Assembly (NCBI GenBank): GCA_021851345.1
Contig: JAJZEQ010000231.1
Location: 1 to 41,237 of the forward strand
DNA from: Pseudomonadota bacterium
Lineage (GTDB): Bacteria; Pseudomonadota; Gammaproteobacteria; Burkholderiales; Gallionellaceae
Direction: 5' to 3'
Length of the DNA stretch: 41,237 nt
The position numbers were made by a program, and so were the translations under genes. Below, in pieces: positions 10,224 through 20,266 of this stretch. Under the pieces are notes generated by a model. It saw nothing but the letters and a program-made list of their open reading frames with translations, made no database searches and was not told the DNA's origin. How positions within the stretch are numbered: the first letter of the stretch is position 1; every line of letters starts with the position of its first letter.

Positions 10224-11741
10224 ATGGTCGCGCAAAACATTGCATTCCGAGTAGATGCCTCCAGCCAAATCGGCACGGGGCACTTCATGCGCTGCCTGAC
10301 CTTGGCGGACAGATTGAAACAGCGTGGCGCACAGATTCGCTTCGTCAGCCGCCACCTGCCTGAACACTTGCGCAGCATGTTGGCGGTAAAAGGACATGAG
10401 TTTGCATTGCTTGATAGCGCCAAAAATGATGTGGCAATGGATGAGCTTGCACATGCCCACTGGCTTGGGGTCAGTCAGGCGCAGGATGCAGCGGATACCG
10501 TAAAGGCATTGTCCGATGGGTCTTGGGATTGGCTCATCGTTGATCACTACGCGCTGGACTCCCGTTGGGAGTCTATGCTCCGGCAGTCGGCCAAGAAGAT
10601 TCTGGCTATCGATGACATCGCTGACCGCCAGCATGATTGCGACATATTGCTGGATCAAAATCTCTATGCGGATATGGAAACCCGATACAACGGTAAAGTC
10701 TCTGCGCATTGCCAATTGTTGCTTGGCCCGCACTATGCTTTGCTGCGAGACGAATTCAGGAAACTGCACGAGCAGGCCAAGCCGCGCACAGGGCCGGTCA
10801 AGCGAGTGCTGGTGTTTTTTGGCGGCGTGGATGCCGACAACTTCACGGGACGCGCGATTGAAGTGCAGGCCGAGATTGATCTTGCGGATATCCGTGTCGA
10901 TGTGGTGATAGGCGCAGAGCACCCTTGCCGCGAACAAATCAAAGTAGCATGTGTACAGCATGGATTCATTTGCCATATACAAACCGACAAGATGGCGGAG
11001 CTGATGGTGGCAGCCGATCTGGCGATTGGCGCAGGGGGCATTGCAACGTGGGAGCGTTGCTGCCTGGGACTGCCCACTTTGGTATTTTGCGCGGCAGACA
11101 ACCAGCAAAAACAGGTGGCAGATGCAGCACAGGAAGGGTTGCTGTACTTTCCAGAAATTCAAGAAGATTTGAAGTTCACGATTCAAAGACATGCTCGGGC
11201 ACTAATCGAGAATGGTTATATAAGACATCATATCTCCCGCAATTGCTTGCAAGCTGTAGATGGCCGGGGGGTGTTACGGGTCGTCGCAAGCATGGCGTCT
11301 GCTGGGATTGAGATTCGGTTGGCGACACCGGATGATTCAGAGAAACTGTTTAACTGGCGCAATCACCCCGGCATCAGAGAAGTTTCACGAAACACTGATG
11401 TGATTGCGTGGCAGGAACACCAAAAGTGGTTCGCTTCGGTACTGTCCAATTCAAAAAAATGGCTGCTCATTGGCGAAAAGGCAGGGGTGCCCATAGGAGT
11501 CGTTCGTTTCGATGCAAAGGATGACGAAGCGGAAGTCTCGATATACCTTACCCCGGAAAAGGCATCATCCGGCCTTGGGCTGGATTTATTGCACAGTGCC
11601 GAGCGTTGGCTGGCAGCGAAACATCCAGAGACCCGCATAATTCATGCTCAAGTGCTTGGTGAGAATGACCGTTCAATGAAATTCTTTATCAAGGCTGGAT
11701 ACAAAATGAAATCCGCCGATTACTCAAAAAGGCTGCATTGA
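10224..11741 (+). CDS. pseG: UDP-2,4-diacetamido-2,4,6-trideoxy-beta-L-altropyranose hydrolase (PseG) fused to a C-terminal GNAT (PseH-like) domain
   Basis: N-term: IAFRVDASSQIGTGHFMRCLTLADRLKQRGAQIRFVSR...; AADLAIGAGGIATWERCCLGLPTLV. C-term from ~IEIRLATPDDSEKLFNWRNHPGIREVSRN...EVSIYLTPEKASSGLGLDLLHSAERWL is GNAT-like. Confidence 0.92.
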   Translation: MVAQNIAFRVDASSQIGTGHFMRCLTLADRLKQRGAQIRFVSRHLPEHLRSMLAVKGHEFALLDSAKNDVAMDELAHAHWLGVSQAQDAADTVKALSDGSWDWLIVDHYALDSRWESMLRQSAKKILAIDDIADRQHDCDILLDQNLYADMETRYNGKVSAHCQLLLGPHYALLRDEFRKLHEQAKPRTGPVKRVLVFFGGVDADNFTGRAIEVQAEIDLADIRVDVVIGAEHPCREQIKVACVQHGFICHIQTDKMAELMVAADLAIGAGGIATWERCCLGLPTLVFCAADNQQKQVADAAQEGLLYFPEIQEDLKFTIQRHARALIENGYIRHHISRNCLQAVDGRGVLRVVASMASAGIEIRLATPDDSEKLFNWRNHPGIREVSRNTDVIAWQEHQKWFASVLSNSKKWLLIGEKAGVPIGVVRFDAKDDEAEVSIYLTPEKASSGLGLDLLHSAERWLAAKHPETRIIHAQVLGENDRSMKFFIKAGYKMKSADYSKRLH

Positions 11742-11743
11742 AT

Positions 11744-12799
11744 ATGACTGGATCAATCAGGATCGCTGACAAACTTATCGGACAAACCGAGGCTCCTTTA
11801 ATCATTGCCGAGATGTCCGGCAACCATAACCGTTCGCTGGAACGCGCGCTGGAAATCATCGAGGCGGCAGCCAAAACCGGCGCCCATGCGCTGAAGATTC
11901 AGACCTATACGCCCGACACCATGACGATCGACCTGGATGAGCGTGAGTTTCATATTAGCGACCCCAACAGTCTGTGGGCGGGCACTTCGCTTTATAAACT
12001 TTACGGTGAGGCGTATACACCTTGGGAGTGGCACAAGCCGATATTTGATCGGGCGCGCGAACTGGGCATCATCGCTTTCAGTACACCGTTCGATGACACG
12101 GCGGTGGATTTCCTCGAAAGCCTAGACGTTCCGTGCTACAAGATCGCTTCGTTCGAGAATACCGACCTGCCACTGATTCGCCGCGTGGCTGCTACCGGAA
12201 AGCCGTTGATCATCTCCACCGGCATGGCCACGGTGGCCGAGCTGGATGAAACTGTGCGAACCGCGCGGGAGGCGGGTTGCAAGGACCTGATCCTGCTCAA
12301 ATGTACCAGTACCTACCCGGCCACCGCAGCAAACACCAACATCCTGACCATTCCACATCTGCGCGAGTTGTTCGATTGCGAAGTGGGTTTGTCCGACCAC
12401 ACGATGGGCGTGGGCGTTTCGGTGGCCAGCGTGGCGTTAGGGGCAACCGTCATCGAAAAGCACTTCACGCTCGATCGCGCCGATGGCGGGGTGGACAGTA
12501 CCTTCTCCATGGAACCCGCCGAGATGGCGCAGCTCGTGGTGGAAACCGAGCGTGCGTGGCGGGCGCTTGGGCGAGTGAGCTATGGTGCAACCGAGGCGGA
12601 GAAAAAATCTGTGGTGTTCCGCCGCTCGCTCTACGTCGTACAAGATATGAAGGCGGGGGAAGTGCTGACGCGCGAAAATCTGCGCGCGATCAGACCGGGG
12701 CTCGGTCTGCCCACCAAATTCATCGAGCAGCTGCTAGGCAAGCGTATTGCCCGCGATGCGAAGCGCGGAACTGCGGTTACATGGGATTTGCTCGGGTGA
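11744..12799 (+). CDS. pseI: Pseudaminic acid synthase
   Basis: APLIIAEMSGNHNRSLERALEIIEAAAKTGAHALKIQTYTPDTMTID...CYKIASFENTDLPLIRRVAATGKPLIISTGMATVAELDETV; C-terminal SAF-like domain. Confidence 0.95.
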   Translation: MTGSIRIADKLIGQTEAPLIIAEMSGNHNRSLERALEIIEAAAKTGAHALKIQTYTPDTMTIDLDEREFHISDPNSLWAGTSLYKLYGEAYTPWEWHKPIFDRARELGIIAFSTPFDDTAVDFLESLDVPCYKIASFENTDLPLIRRVAATGKPLIISTGMATVAELDETVRTAREAGCKDLILLKCTSTYPATAANTNILTIPHLRELFDCEVGLSDHTMGVGVSVASVALGATVIEKHFTLDRADGGVDSTFSMEPAEMAQLVVETERAWRALGRVSYGATEAEKKSVVFRRSLYVVQDMKAGEVLTRENLRAIRPGLGLPTKFIEQLLGKRIARDAKRGTAVTWDLLG

Positions 12800-12804
12800 A
12801 TCTT

Positions 12805-14412
12805 ATGGTGCGGATGATCAAGAGATGGCTGCTGTTCCCATACATCCTGTCCGGATTGCTGGTGCCAAATTCCCATGAAAAGAGTGTATATCAGTATTTC
12901 AAGAAAATGCACCGGCCAGCTTCAGGCACCAGGGATGTGGTACTGGTGCAGTGCGTCGAAGACATATACTACTTTTCATTGTTCGGACGGGTGATCACCT
13001 CCTTGCGCGAACAATGCCCCATTCGCGTCGAACAGTTTGTGCTGAACAGTCTGCGATCGGGGGAATCCGGTTCCCTGAAGGGATTTTTGCACGTCCGATT
13101 CATTAATGGACTGGTGGGAAAAAAATGGGTAGGTCTGTACAAGTCATTTTGTGACTGCGTCGGTTATCGCAGTACCGGCTTGAGATTTCCGTTCGGCGAT
13201 GCAATAGACGCATTTAGGGCGGTTAAATGTTGGCGCGGCCTGTATAACAATGATGCGCTTAATTCCCTTGCCATAGATGAGGTTCCAGTAGGTGATTTGG
13301 TAAATGACTCATACTTGCGCTTCAAGCCCGCGGCCACCGTTGATCTTGAAGATACTTATTTGTGGCTTATAATCTGGCAGGCTTACCGCGACATACGCCG
13401 GGCAAAATATTATTTTCCCCGAGTCAGGCCAAAACTGTTTTTAACTTCTTATAGCAGCTATATTCAGCATGGCATAGCGGTGCGTGTTGCATTGCAGCAT
13501 GGCGTCCGGGTGTTCTCGTTTGGCAATTACCAGGAACCCGCGAAAGAACTGACACTGACGGATTGGACGCATACCAAAAATACGGATGATTATGCGGATA
13601 GGTTTTCCATGCTGGAAAATCATGATCAGAAACTCGCAGAAGCCGAGGCTGCCTTGGCGGCACGCATGTCAGGGACAATTGATAGCGCCACCGCGTACAT
13701 GAAAAAATCCGCCTATGCTGAAACCGAGGAGCCGGTGCCTGATGTGCGAGGTGCCGCAGTTATTTTTTTGCACGACTTCTTTGATAGCCCGCATGTGTAC
13801 CGGGATATGGTGTTTCCGGACTTTTGGGAATGGGCATGTTTCACTATTGAAACTCTCGAGCAAGCTAACACCCACTTCTTTATCAAGCCGCACCCCAATC
13901 AGATCGACTTGAGCAGTGGTGTCCTCAATGATCTGATACGTCGGTATCCAGCTATTCGAATGATCTCGCCTAATATCACCAATAAACAGTTGGCCCAGGC
14001 GGGGTTGGCTTGCGCAGTGACTGTTTATGGAACTGTTGCCCACGAAATGGCCTATCTTGGGGTGCCGACGATAGGCTGTGGAGATAACCCGCACATCAGT
14101 TTTGATTTTTGTAAAACGGCAAAGAACAAAACCGAATACGCCGAGTTGTTAAAAGAATCAGGCCAATTGAATTTTGATAAACCGGCAATGAAACGGCAAA
14201 GCCTGATTTTTTACTATATGCACAATTTGAATTCAGGTGCCGAAGAAAAATCGCTGCTGGATGCGGTTGCAAAGTTGCGCAATGACTGCGGTGATCCTGC
14301 ATTAAACAATCAAATGTTGGATGAATCGTTGGGGAATATTTCAGCGCTGCGTGGTTTTAATGCTTTCATTTCCGGATTGGCTGGAGTTATTACAACAAAC
14401 GAGCATGCTTGA
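12805..14412 (+). CDS. Capsule/KpsC-KpsS-like putative glycosyltransferase, candidate pseudaminyltransferase
   Basis: ATG at 12805 in ORF 12277..14412, just after pseI; FFIKPHPNQ and VTVYGTVAHEMAYLGVPTIG motifs resemble CMP-sugar-dependent GT-B enzymes of capsule loci. Confidence 0.5.
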   Translation: MVRMIKRWLLFPYILSGLLVPNSHEKSVYQYFKKMHRPASGTRDVVLVQCVEDIYYFSLFGRVITSLREQCPIRVEQFVLNSLRSGESGSLKGFLHVRFINGLVGKKWVGLYKSFCDCVGYRSTGLRFPFGDAIDAFRAVKCWRGLYNNDALNSLAIDEVPVGDLVNDSYLRFKPAATVDLEDTYLWLIIWQAYRDIRRAKYYFPRVRPKLFLTSYSSYIQHGIAVRVALQHGVRVFSFGNYQEPAKELTLTDWTHTKNTDDYADRFSMLENHDQKLAEAEAALAARMSGTIDSATAYMKKSAYAETEEPVPDVRGAAVIFLHDFFDSPHVYRDMVFPDFWEWACFTIETLEQANTHFFIKPHPNQIDLSSGVLNDLIRRYPAIRMISPNITNKQLAQAGLACAVTVYGTVAHEMAYLGVPTIGCGDNPHISFDFCKTAKNKTEYAELLKESGQLNFDKPAMKRQSLIFYYMHNLNSGAEEKSLLDAVAKLRNDCGDPALNNQMLDESLGNISALRGFNAFISGLAGVITTNEHA

Positions 14413-14427
14413 TATCAGGAGCAAACC

Positions 14428-15663
14428 ATGAGTACGACTAATTATCTGGAAGAAAATTATTCAAGCCACCCGGCCTTTTCTTTCCCGGGAAAACCATATC
14501 GGATCGATTTAGCCAAATTAGCTGCTTTCGATACAAACTACAAATCTGTTGCCAATGGCGGTCTTGAGGAAGATGCGCTATTTGAAGCTGCAAAGATTAA
14601 ATTGGCAGCGCAAGCCAATGAAATTTTTGGTGAGATGAGGTTGCAAACCAATGACGAATATGAACGCATGTTTCTGGATGAATTGGAAGGCCAGTCTCTC
14701 AGGCTGCTTAATGAAGAACTTGGCTATTATCAATTGGCAAACAAGTCCAAATATCAGGAAAGGAGTCAAGAAGCGCGTGTGACGGCACTGAAGACAGATC
14801 GCCATTTCTTTGGTGAGATTGGTGCAGCCGCCGTTTCCAGGATTATGGATATCAGTTCGGCCGAGATTAATGAATTTCGGAGCCGGGCGGCGCAAGGGCA
14901 GCTTAAGCGTGAAGACCTGAGTGCAAACAGTGTCCCAATCGTAGGTCAGATTGTCGAGATATTGAACGATGAATTTAGAGCCCAGGGCGTACTGGGTACA
15001 GTAAGCGCCTACATGGGTTTTGATTGTCGAGTTGGCGGGCTAGCCATTGAGCTAAGTGTCCCGCAAGCCACTTGGTGGCGGGATACGTTGGATACATCCG
15101 TGCCTCCTAAAACGATGTATGCCCACGTCGATGAATCGATAATATACCCAAAAGCTATCGTTTATCTTTCAAATGTTACGACAGCCAACGGTCCGACCTC
15201 TTGTTATCCGGGTGTCTATGAGGAACTTCACCTGAACGCCCTTCAAGAAATCATTGGACGTGTGTTGAACTACCCGGGTCATCTGGAGGATTCAGTTCTC
15301 AAAGACTACTACGGCAAGTCATATCATCAGACTATGAGTTCAAGTCGTTTTCGGCAGCACTTTATGAGGCTTCCAGCGGAACTTCGTTTTAACTCCCACA
15401 TGGGTTGGGACGTAGTTCCGGGTTCTGAAACAGAACAAAAATTCATGGATCGCGAACGGGTGATGACAGGGGCAGCGGGTACTTATATAGTTTTCGATGG
15501 GGGACGATTATTTCATCGGGGTGGAATGGTGGTAAGTGGAGAGAGAATTGCCTTGCAGGTTATTTTCGCGCCGGCTATCTCTACGCCAAATCCGAGTCTA
15601 TACCGGAAAATTATTTCGCTTCCTCGCGGAATCGTATCGAAAATATGGAGACTGATTAAATGA
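14428..15663 (+). CDS. Putative phytanoyl-CoA dioxygenase-like Fe(II)/2-oxoglutarate oxygenase
   Basis: HxD in MYAHVDESIIYPKAIVYLSNV (H codon 15124), distal H in GGRLFHRGG (15514), then R in SGERIALQVIF (15544): a 2-His-1-carboxylate facial-triad pattern. Confidence 0.5.
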   Translation: MSTTNYLEENYSSHPAFSFPGKPYRIDLAKLAAFDTNYKSVANGGLEEDALFEAAKIKLAAQANEIFGEMRLQTNDEYERMFLDELEGQSLRLLNEELGYYQLANKSKYQERSQEARVTALKTDRHFFGEIGAAAVSRIMDISSAEINEFRSRAAQGQLKREDLSANSVPIVGQIVEILNDEFRAQGVLGTVSAYMGFDCRVGGLAIELSVPQATWWRDTLDTSVPPKTMYAHVDESIIYPKAIVYLSNVTTANGPTSCYPGVYEELHLNALQEIIGRVLNYPGHLEDSVLKDYYGKSYHQTMSSSRFRQHFMRLPAELRFNSHMGWDVVPGSETEQKFMDRERVMTGAAGTYIVFDGGRLFHRGGMVVSGERIALQVIFAPAISTPNPSLYRKIISLPRGIVSKIWRLIK

Positions 15664-16622
15664 GTTCATGGACTTTAATAAAACGCATAATTCCAAAACC
15701 GGTCAAGCGGTTCCTCAGGCGTTTCATCAAGGTAAAAACGACACCGAACTATTTTGTTCAAACAGTCAGTCCCTGCTTGCCGGAATCAATTTGCATAGAC
15801 GTTGGCGCATCCTACTACCCTCATGTGAATTGGTTTGTTTTCTTGGAGTCGGCGCATATACAATGGATCGCAGTTGAGCCTAATGAAAGTAACATCAGGT
15901 ACATTAATTCCTGGGCATGGCCGTCTAAAGTGAAGGCCATCACGACTGGATTGAGCAGAGAGGGTGGCAAGAAAACACTATATGTGACTAATGTAGACAG
16001 CGGCTCAAGCCTGCTCGAACCCGTAATTCCAGAAGCCATGAAGCATCGTGTAAAGAAATCAGGGATTGACTATTTTTTCCCTGTGCGAACCGTCGAGATC
16101 GACACAATAACCTTGCGCGATGTGATCAAAGCGGAATCACCCGAGCCACCAATCTTCGTCAAGCTTGACACTCAAGGAACAGAACTATCGATTTTGCAGG
16201 GAGCTCATGAGTATTTTTTGAAAAATCGAATCGTCGGTATCGAGATGGAGAGTACGTTATTAGCTCAGTCGTTATATCAAGGCTCGGGAAAATTCTGGGA
16301 AGCGTGCCAATATCTGGAGCAAATGGGCTTTGAACTTCTGGACATCAATCCCATCAGGGCACCATCCGAATTTGGCAATAAGTTAACACTGGGTAAGTGC
16401 CACCTCAACGAATGCGATGCAGTTTTTGCATTGCGTCGCGATGTCACCAAAACACTGCCGGTGGAATACCGCGTCGCACTCTTGGGATTCTATCTGACCA
16501 ATAAATTACTTGAAGAAGGATTGTCGTTACTTGAAGGGGACGACGAAGTTCAAGCTTACTTCGCTTCCAGGCAGCTTGATATAGCCAAACTATCAAAACA
16601 CATCCTAGGTCTTCTTGCATGA
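15660..16622 (+). CDS. FkbM-family methyltransferase
   Basis: CIDVGASYYPHVNWFVFLESAHIQWIAVEPNESNIRYI...FVKLDTQGTELSILQGAHEYFLKNRIVGIEMES; ATGA overlap with upstream gene. Confidence 0.85.
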   Translation: MSSWTLIKRIIPKPVKRFLRRFIKVKTTPNYFVQTVSPCLPESICIDVGASYYPHVNWFVFLESAHIQWIAVEPNESNIRYINSWAWPSKVKAITTGLSREGGKKTLYVTNVDSGSSLLEPVIPEAMKHRVKKSGIDYFFPVRTVEIDTITLRDVIKAESPEPPIFVKLDTQGTELSILQGAHEYFLKNRIVGIEMESTLLAQSLYQGSGKFWEACQYLEQMGFELLDINPIRAPSEFGNKLTLGKCHLNECDAVFALRRDVTKTLPVEYRVALLGFYLTNKLLEEGLSLLEGDDEVQAYFASRQLDIAKLSKHILGLLA

Positions 16623-16673
16623 AGAAGACTTATAACAACCCGCACAAATGTGGCGAGTAAACGGAATCACCTT

Positions 16674-18410
16674 ATGATCCACAATTACACGCTCCACAAG
16701 ATGGTGGTTTATTTCCCGCAGTTTATCGGGTTTGTCTACCGAAAATTCCCGCTTGCATGGCTTGTCCTGTCGCTGACCTTGATATCGGCATGTCTGGAAT
16801 ACGTAACCTTCAGCCTGATGATCCCATTATCCGGAAACGTTTCAGCATCCCCGGCGGTCGGGACATTTTGGTTACATGTGGCGAAAATATTGGGGATATC
16901 CGAATATGGCCTGGTCTGGATTTGGATGTTCCTGGTATTGCTACTCACGCGCAGTTCGCTGACATATATTCTGTCATGGCAGAGTGGGCTGTTGTCCAAG
17001 CAGGTTCATGCCTTTCTGAGTAATAAAGTATTCAAGCGAGTCATGGTCGATGAAAGGCTTGAAGCGATTTACCACAGGTCCATTGGTTATTATGTTGCAT
17101 TGGCAGGCGATGATACTTTCAGGGCGGGGACAATCATATTGAACTTCGGCCAGTTGATTACCTCAATCCTGTCAGCCATTGTTAGCTTGTTATTGGTGTT
17201 CATGTTTTCGCATAATATTTTTTACGCGGTCTTTGTGTTCATCATACTCAGCAGCATTTCCAGCGCAGTGCTGCTGAGACGCATTGTTGCATACAACGCC
17301 AGTTCGTCAACGCAATCGCGTGATCTGAATACCTATTTTATTGAGGCCATCAACGGGATCCGTTCATTAAGATCGATGGCCGTGGAAAACTATATCGTTG
17401 AAAGCTATCGCGGAATGATAGTTAACTATGTAAAAACATTGTTGAAAATAGACCTGGTCAACCAAGGCATGAAAACCGGACCCGCTTTGGCGTTGCTTGT
17501 CGTTGGGATCATATGGGTTTGGCCAGGAAGAAATTCACTGCTTCAAGAGCACCCCCTGCTTTACTTCATTGCAATAACCGCCTTGATAACCCGGGCATTG
17601 GGGGCGTTGGGCGCGGTGGTGGCAACCAGCTCTGTATTGATCTCGAATATTCGTGCCGCTCACGATATCAACGATCTGATTACAGATGAGACTAAAATTT
17701 CTTCAGTTGCATTCCAGTCCTTCGACAAACCGATCGAAACCATTTCATTCGCAGATGTGGCCTGCGGTTACGCCAAAAACACTCATGTGTTAACTAACGT
17801 GGCAGGCAGCTTCGTGGCAGGCCGGATATATGCAGTTGTTGGCAAATCGGGTTCCGGAAAATCAACGCTTGCGGACACAATTCTCGGGCTACTGCCTCCG
17901 CAGCAAGGGGTTATAGCCGTCAATGGTACCTCCTTGGCGCAAATCCAACCAGAAAGTCTGCGAAAGCGGGTCGTGCTGGTAGAGCAACAATCACGCATAT
18001 TTACCGGCACCATCCGCGATAACGTTTTGCTCGGGGCATCAGCCACTGACGAGCAAATCAACACGGCGATTGACGCTTCAGGTTTGGCAGATTTTGTAGC
18101 TGCGCTTCCTGATGGGCTAGGGACCAAAATGGAGTATCAGGGTTCCAATATATCCGGCGGGCAGCGCCAACGCATCGGCATCGCGCGGGCACTTATTCGC
18201 AAACCGGAGGTGCTTATCCTTGACGAAGCCACCAGCGCGCTGGATAAGAATACGCGAGATTTGGTGCTGCAAAATATCCGGAAAATGATGCACAACGGAA
18301 TTTTGATCCTGATCACTCATGACCAGGAAGCCATAGCCATGGCAGATGAGATCTGGCATATAAAGAATGGAAAATCTTCAATCGAGCTTAAGGCGGGGAA
18401 TGTTGGATAA
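16674..18410 (+). CDS. ABC transporter with fused permease and ATPase (PglK/MsbA-like flippase)
   Basis: N-terminal hydrophobic TMD; Walker A GKSGSGKS, signature SGGQRQRIGIARAL, Walker B VLILDEATSALD. Confidence 0.9.
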   Translation: MIHNYTLHKMVVYFPQFIGFVYRKFPLAWLVLSLTLISACLEYVTFSLMIPLSGNVSASPAVGTFWLHVAKILGISEYGLVWIWMFLVLLLTRSSLTYILSWQSGLLSKQVHAFLSNKVFKRVMVDERLEAIYHRSIGYYVALAGDDTFRAGTIILNFGQLITSILSAIVSLLLVFMFSHNIFYAVFVFIILSSISSAVLLRRIVAYNASSSTQSRDLNTYFIEAINGIRSLRSMAVENYIVESYRGMIVNYVKTLLKIDLVNQGMKTGPALALLVVGIIWVWPGRNSLLQEHPLLYFIAITALITRALGALGAVVATSSVLISNIRAAHDINDLITDETKISSVAFQSFDKPIETISFADVACGYAKNTHVLTNVAGSFVAGRIYAVVGKSGSGKSTLADTILGLLPPQQGVIAVNGTSLAQIQPESLRKRVVLVEQQSRIFTGTIRDNVLLGASATDEQINTAIDASGLADFVAALPDGLGTKMEYQGSNISGGQRQRIGIARALIRKPEVLILDEATSALDKNTRDLVLQNIRKMMHNGILILITHDQEAIAMADEIWHIKNGKSSIELKAGNVG

Positions 18411-18464
18411 GACACGGCCTTTCGGCCAGGGTACGGACGTGTACTGGACGAGTTGGGGTAATCA

Positions 18465-19226
18465 ATGATGCAGGCAAGAAATGGTGTTAGAAAGCTGCCA
18501 GGAAGTTTCCTGGAGTCTGTAAAGCGGGTGTTGCGACGGGTTTCGCATTGTTTGCGATACGACCCCTACATGCGTCCATCGTATTCGCAAGAAGGTGAAG
18601 ATATCATCCTGGATAAGTTGTTTGGCCAGCAGGCAAAGGGATTCTATATTGATGTCGGGGCACATCATCCGATGCGCTTTTCGAACACTTATTCCTTCTA
18701 CCGCAGGGGCTGGTGCGGAATAAATATTGATGCGATGCCCGCAAGCATGCTGGCATTCAGAAAATCCAGGCCTCGCGACATCAATCTTGAAATGGCCATC
18801 CTTAAGGAGAGGGGATCATTGAAGTATTATCAATTCAATGAACCCGCCCTGAATGGGTTTTCCGTAAATCTTTCAGAACAGAGAAATGGTCTGGGCAGCT
18901 TCAAGATTATCGGTGTTGTAGAGATGGAAGGAGTACCCCTCGGGGAGGTGTTGGAAAAGTATATGCCGGCGAATATCAAGCAGATCGATTTTATGTCTGT
19001 GGATGTTGAAGGGTTGGACCTGGAAGTGCTGCAATCCAATGATTGGGAACGCTTCCGGCCCAAGGTCATACTGGTTGAATTGCTAAGCAGTTCGCTGAGC
19101 AGCATTTCTTCAGACCCCGTCTATAAATTCCTGGCCGGGAATGGGTACTCGGTATTTGCCAAGGCGGTGCAGACAGTATTTTTTGCGAGTCACGAATTTA
19201 TGGCGGAACAGGGTTTGCGCCCCTGA
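18465..19226 (+). CDS. FkbM-family methyltransferase
   Basis: SYSQEGEDIILDKLFGQQAKGFYIDVGAHHPMRFSNTYSFYRRGWCGINIDAMP...IDFMSVDVEGLDLEVLQSNDWERFRPKVILVE. Confidence 0.9.
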   Translation: MMQARNGVRKLPGSFLESVKRVLRRVSHCLRYDPYMRPSYSQEGEDIILDKLFGQQAKGFYIDVGAHHPMRFSNTYSFYRRGWCGINIDAMPASMLAFRKSRPRDINLEMAILKERGSLKYYQFNEPALNGFSVNLSEQRNGLGSFKIIGVVEMEGVPLGEVLEKYMPANIKQIDFMSVDVEGLDLEVLQSNDWERFRPKVILVELLSSSLSSISSDPVYKFLAGNGYSVFAKAVQTVFFASHEFMAEQGLRP

Positions 19227-19244
19227 GAGCATCCAATTGAAGAT

Positions 19245-19361
19245 ATGAAAATGCTACAAATGAAAGAGATGCCAGCCAAGCCTATCCCGTCCCGGTTGCC
19301 AAGGATGGATGACTGGGAATCTCACCCCGGCGGGAAGTTCAAGTTCGAGAATTTCCAATGA
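19245..19361 (+). CDS. 38-codon small ORF overlapping the next gene (ATGA)
   Basis: MKMLQMKEMPAKPIPSRLPRMDDWESHPGGKFKFENFQ*; its stop overlaps the ATG at 19358. Confidence 0.35.
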   Translation: MKMLQMKEMPAKPIPSRLPRMDDWESHPGGKFKFENFQ

Positions 19362-20266
19362 CAAGTCTCGCACCGATAGCGCTCTTCGTATATAACCGCC
19401 CTGAACATTTGCGTGTGACGGTGGAGGCTTTGCAAAAAAATGCTTTGGCTCAAGATAGTGACCTGATTGTCTATTCTGATGCGTCCAAAACGGAATCCCA
19501 AGCGGAAGCGGTGCGTGAAGTGCGGAACCACATCAAAAAGATTTCCGGTTTTCGTTCAGTCACTGTTGTTGAGCGGGACAGAAACTTCGGATTGGCCAAT
19601 TCCATCATTGACGGCGTCACGGCGACAGTTAACAAGTATGGCCGCATCATTGTGCTGGAAGATGATTTGGTGACTTCTCAATATTTTCTGACTTATATGA
19701 ACGAGGCGCTGGAGAAGTTCGCTGACGATGATAGGGTGGTCAGCATCCATGGTTATGTGTACCCGGTTAACCAACCTTTACCGGAGGCATTTTTTTTGCC
19801 CGGGGCCGATTGCTGGGGTTGGGCGACCAGGCAACGCGGTTGGACATGCTTTAATGGCGATGGGCGATTCTTGCTGGACGAACTGGAGCGTCGCAACTTG
19901 ATTCGGGCTTTTGACTTCAATGGGGCTTACTCATTTTCCAAAATGCTGGAAGCCCAGATCAACGGCGCCAATGACTCATGGGCAGTGCGCTGGTATGCGT
20001 CTGCGTTCCTGGCTGGCAAGCTGACCTTATATCCCGGGCGCAGTCTGGTGCATAACATTGGCAACGATAACAGCGGCACCCACTGCGGGGAGTCCGCCAG
20101 CCTTGATGCCGAATTGAGTAAAACGCCGATCAGCCTCAACGCCATCAAGGTCGAACCTTCGCAGGAAGGCAGGCAAGCGTTCGAAAGATTTTTCAGGCAA
20201 AAGCAAACAGGATGGTTGCGAAGGTTGACGCGTAAAGCCGGCGCTATGTTAAAGGGTTGCAGATGA
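19358..20266 (+). CDS. Glycosyltransferase (GT2-like)
   Basis: PIALFVYNRPEHLRVTVEALQKNAL...LIVYSDASK...GRIIVLEDDLVTSQYFLTYMNEALEKF. Confidence 0.85.
   Translation: MTSLAPIALFVYNRPEHLRVTVEALQKNALAQDSDLIVYSDASKTESQAEAVREVRNHIKKISGFRSVTVVERDRNFGLANSIIDGVTATVNKYGRIIVLEDDLVTSQYFLTYMNEALEKFADDDRVVSIHGYVYPVNQPLPEAFFLPGADCWGWATRQRGWTCFNGDGRFLLDELERRNLIRAFDFNGAYSFSKMLEAQINGANDSWAVRWYASAFLAGKLTLYPGRSLVHNIGNDNSGTHCGESASLDAELSKTPISLNAIKVEPSQEGRQAFERFFRQKQTGWLRRLTRKAGAMLKGCR

Noticed and set aside
10218-11192. 324-aa ORF on - strand
   Set aside because: Antisense shadow of pseG.
12277-12804. N-terminal extension of ORF 12277..14412
   Set aside because: Overlaps pseI in another frame with no meaningful sequence; start placed at ATG 12805.
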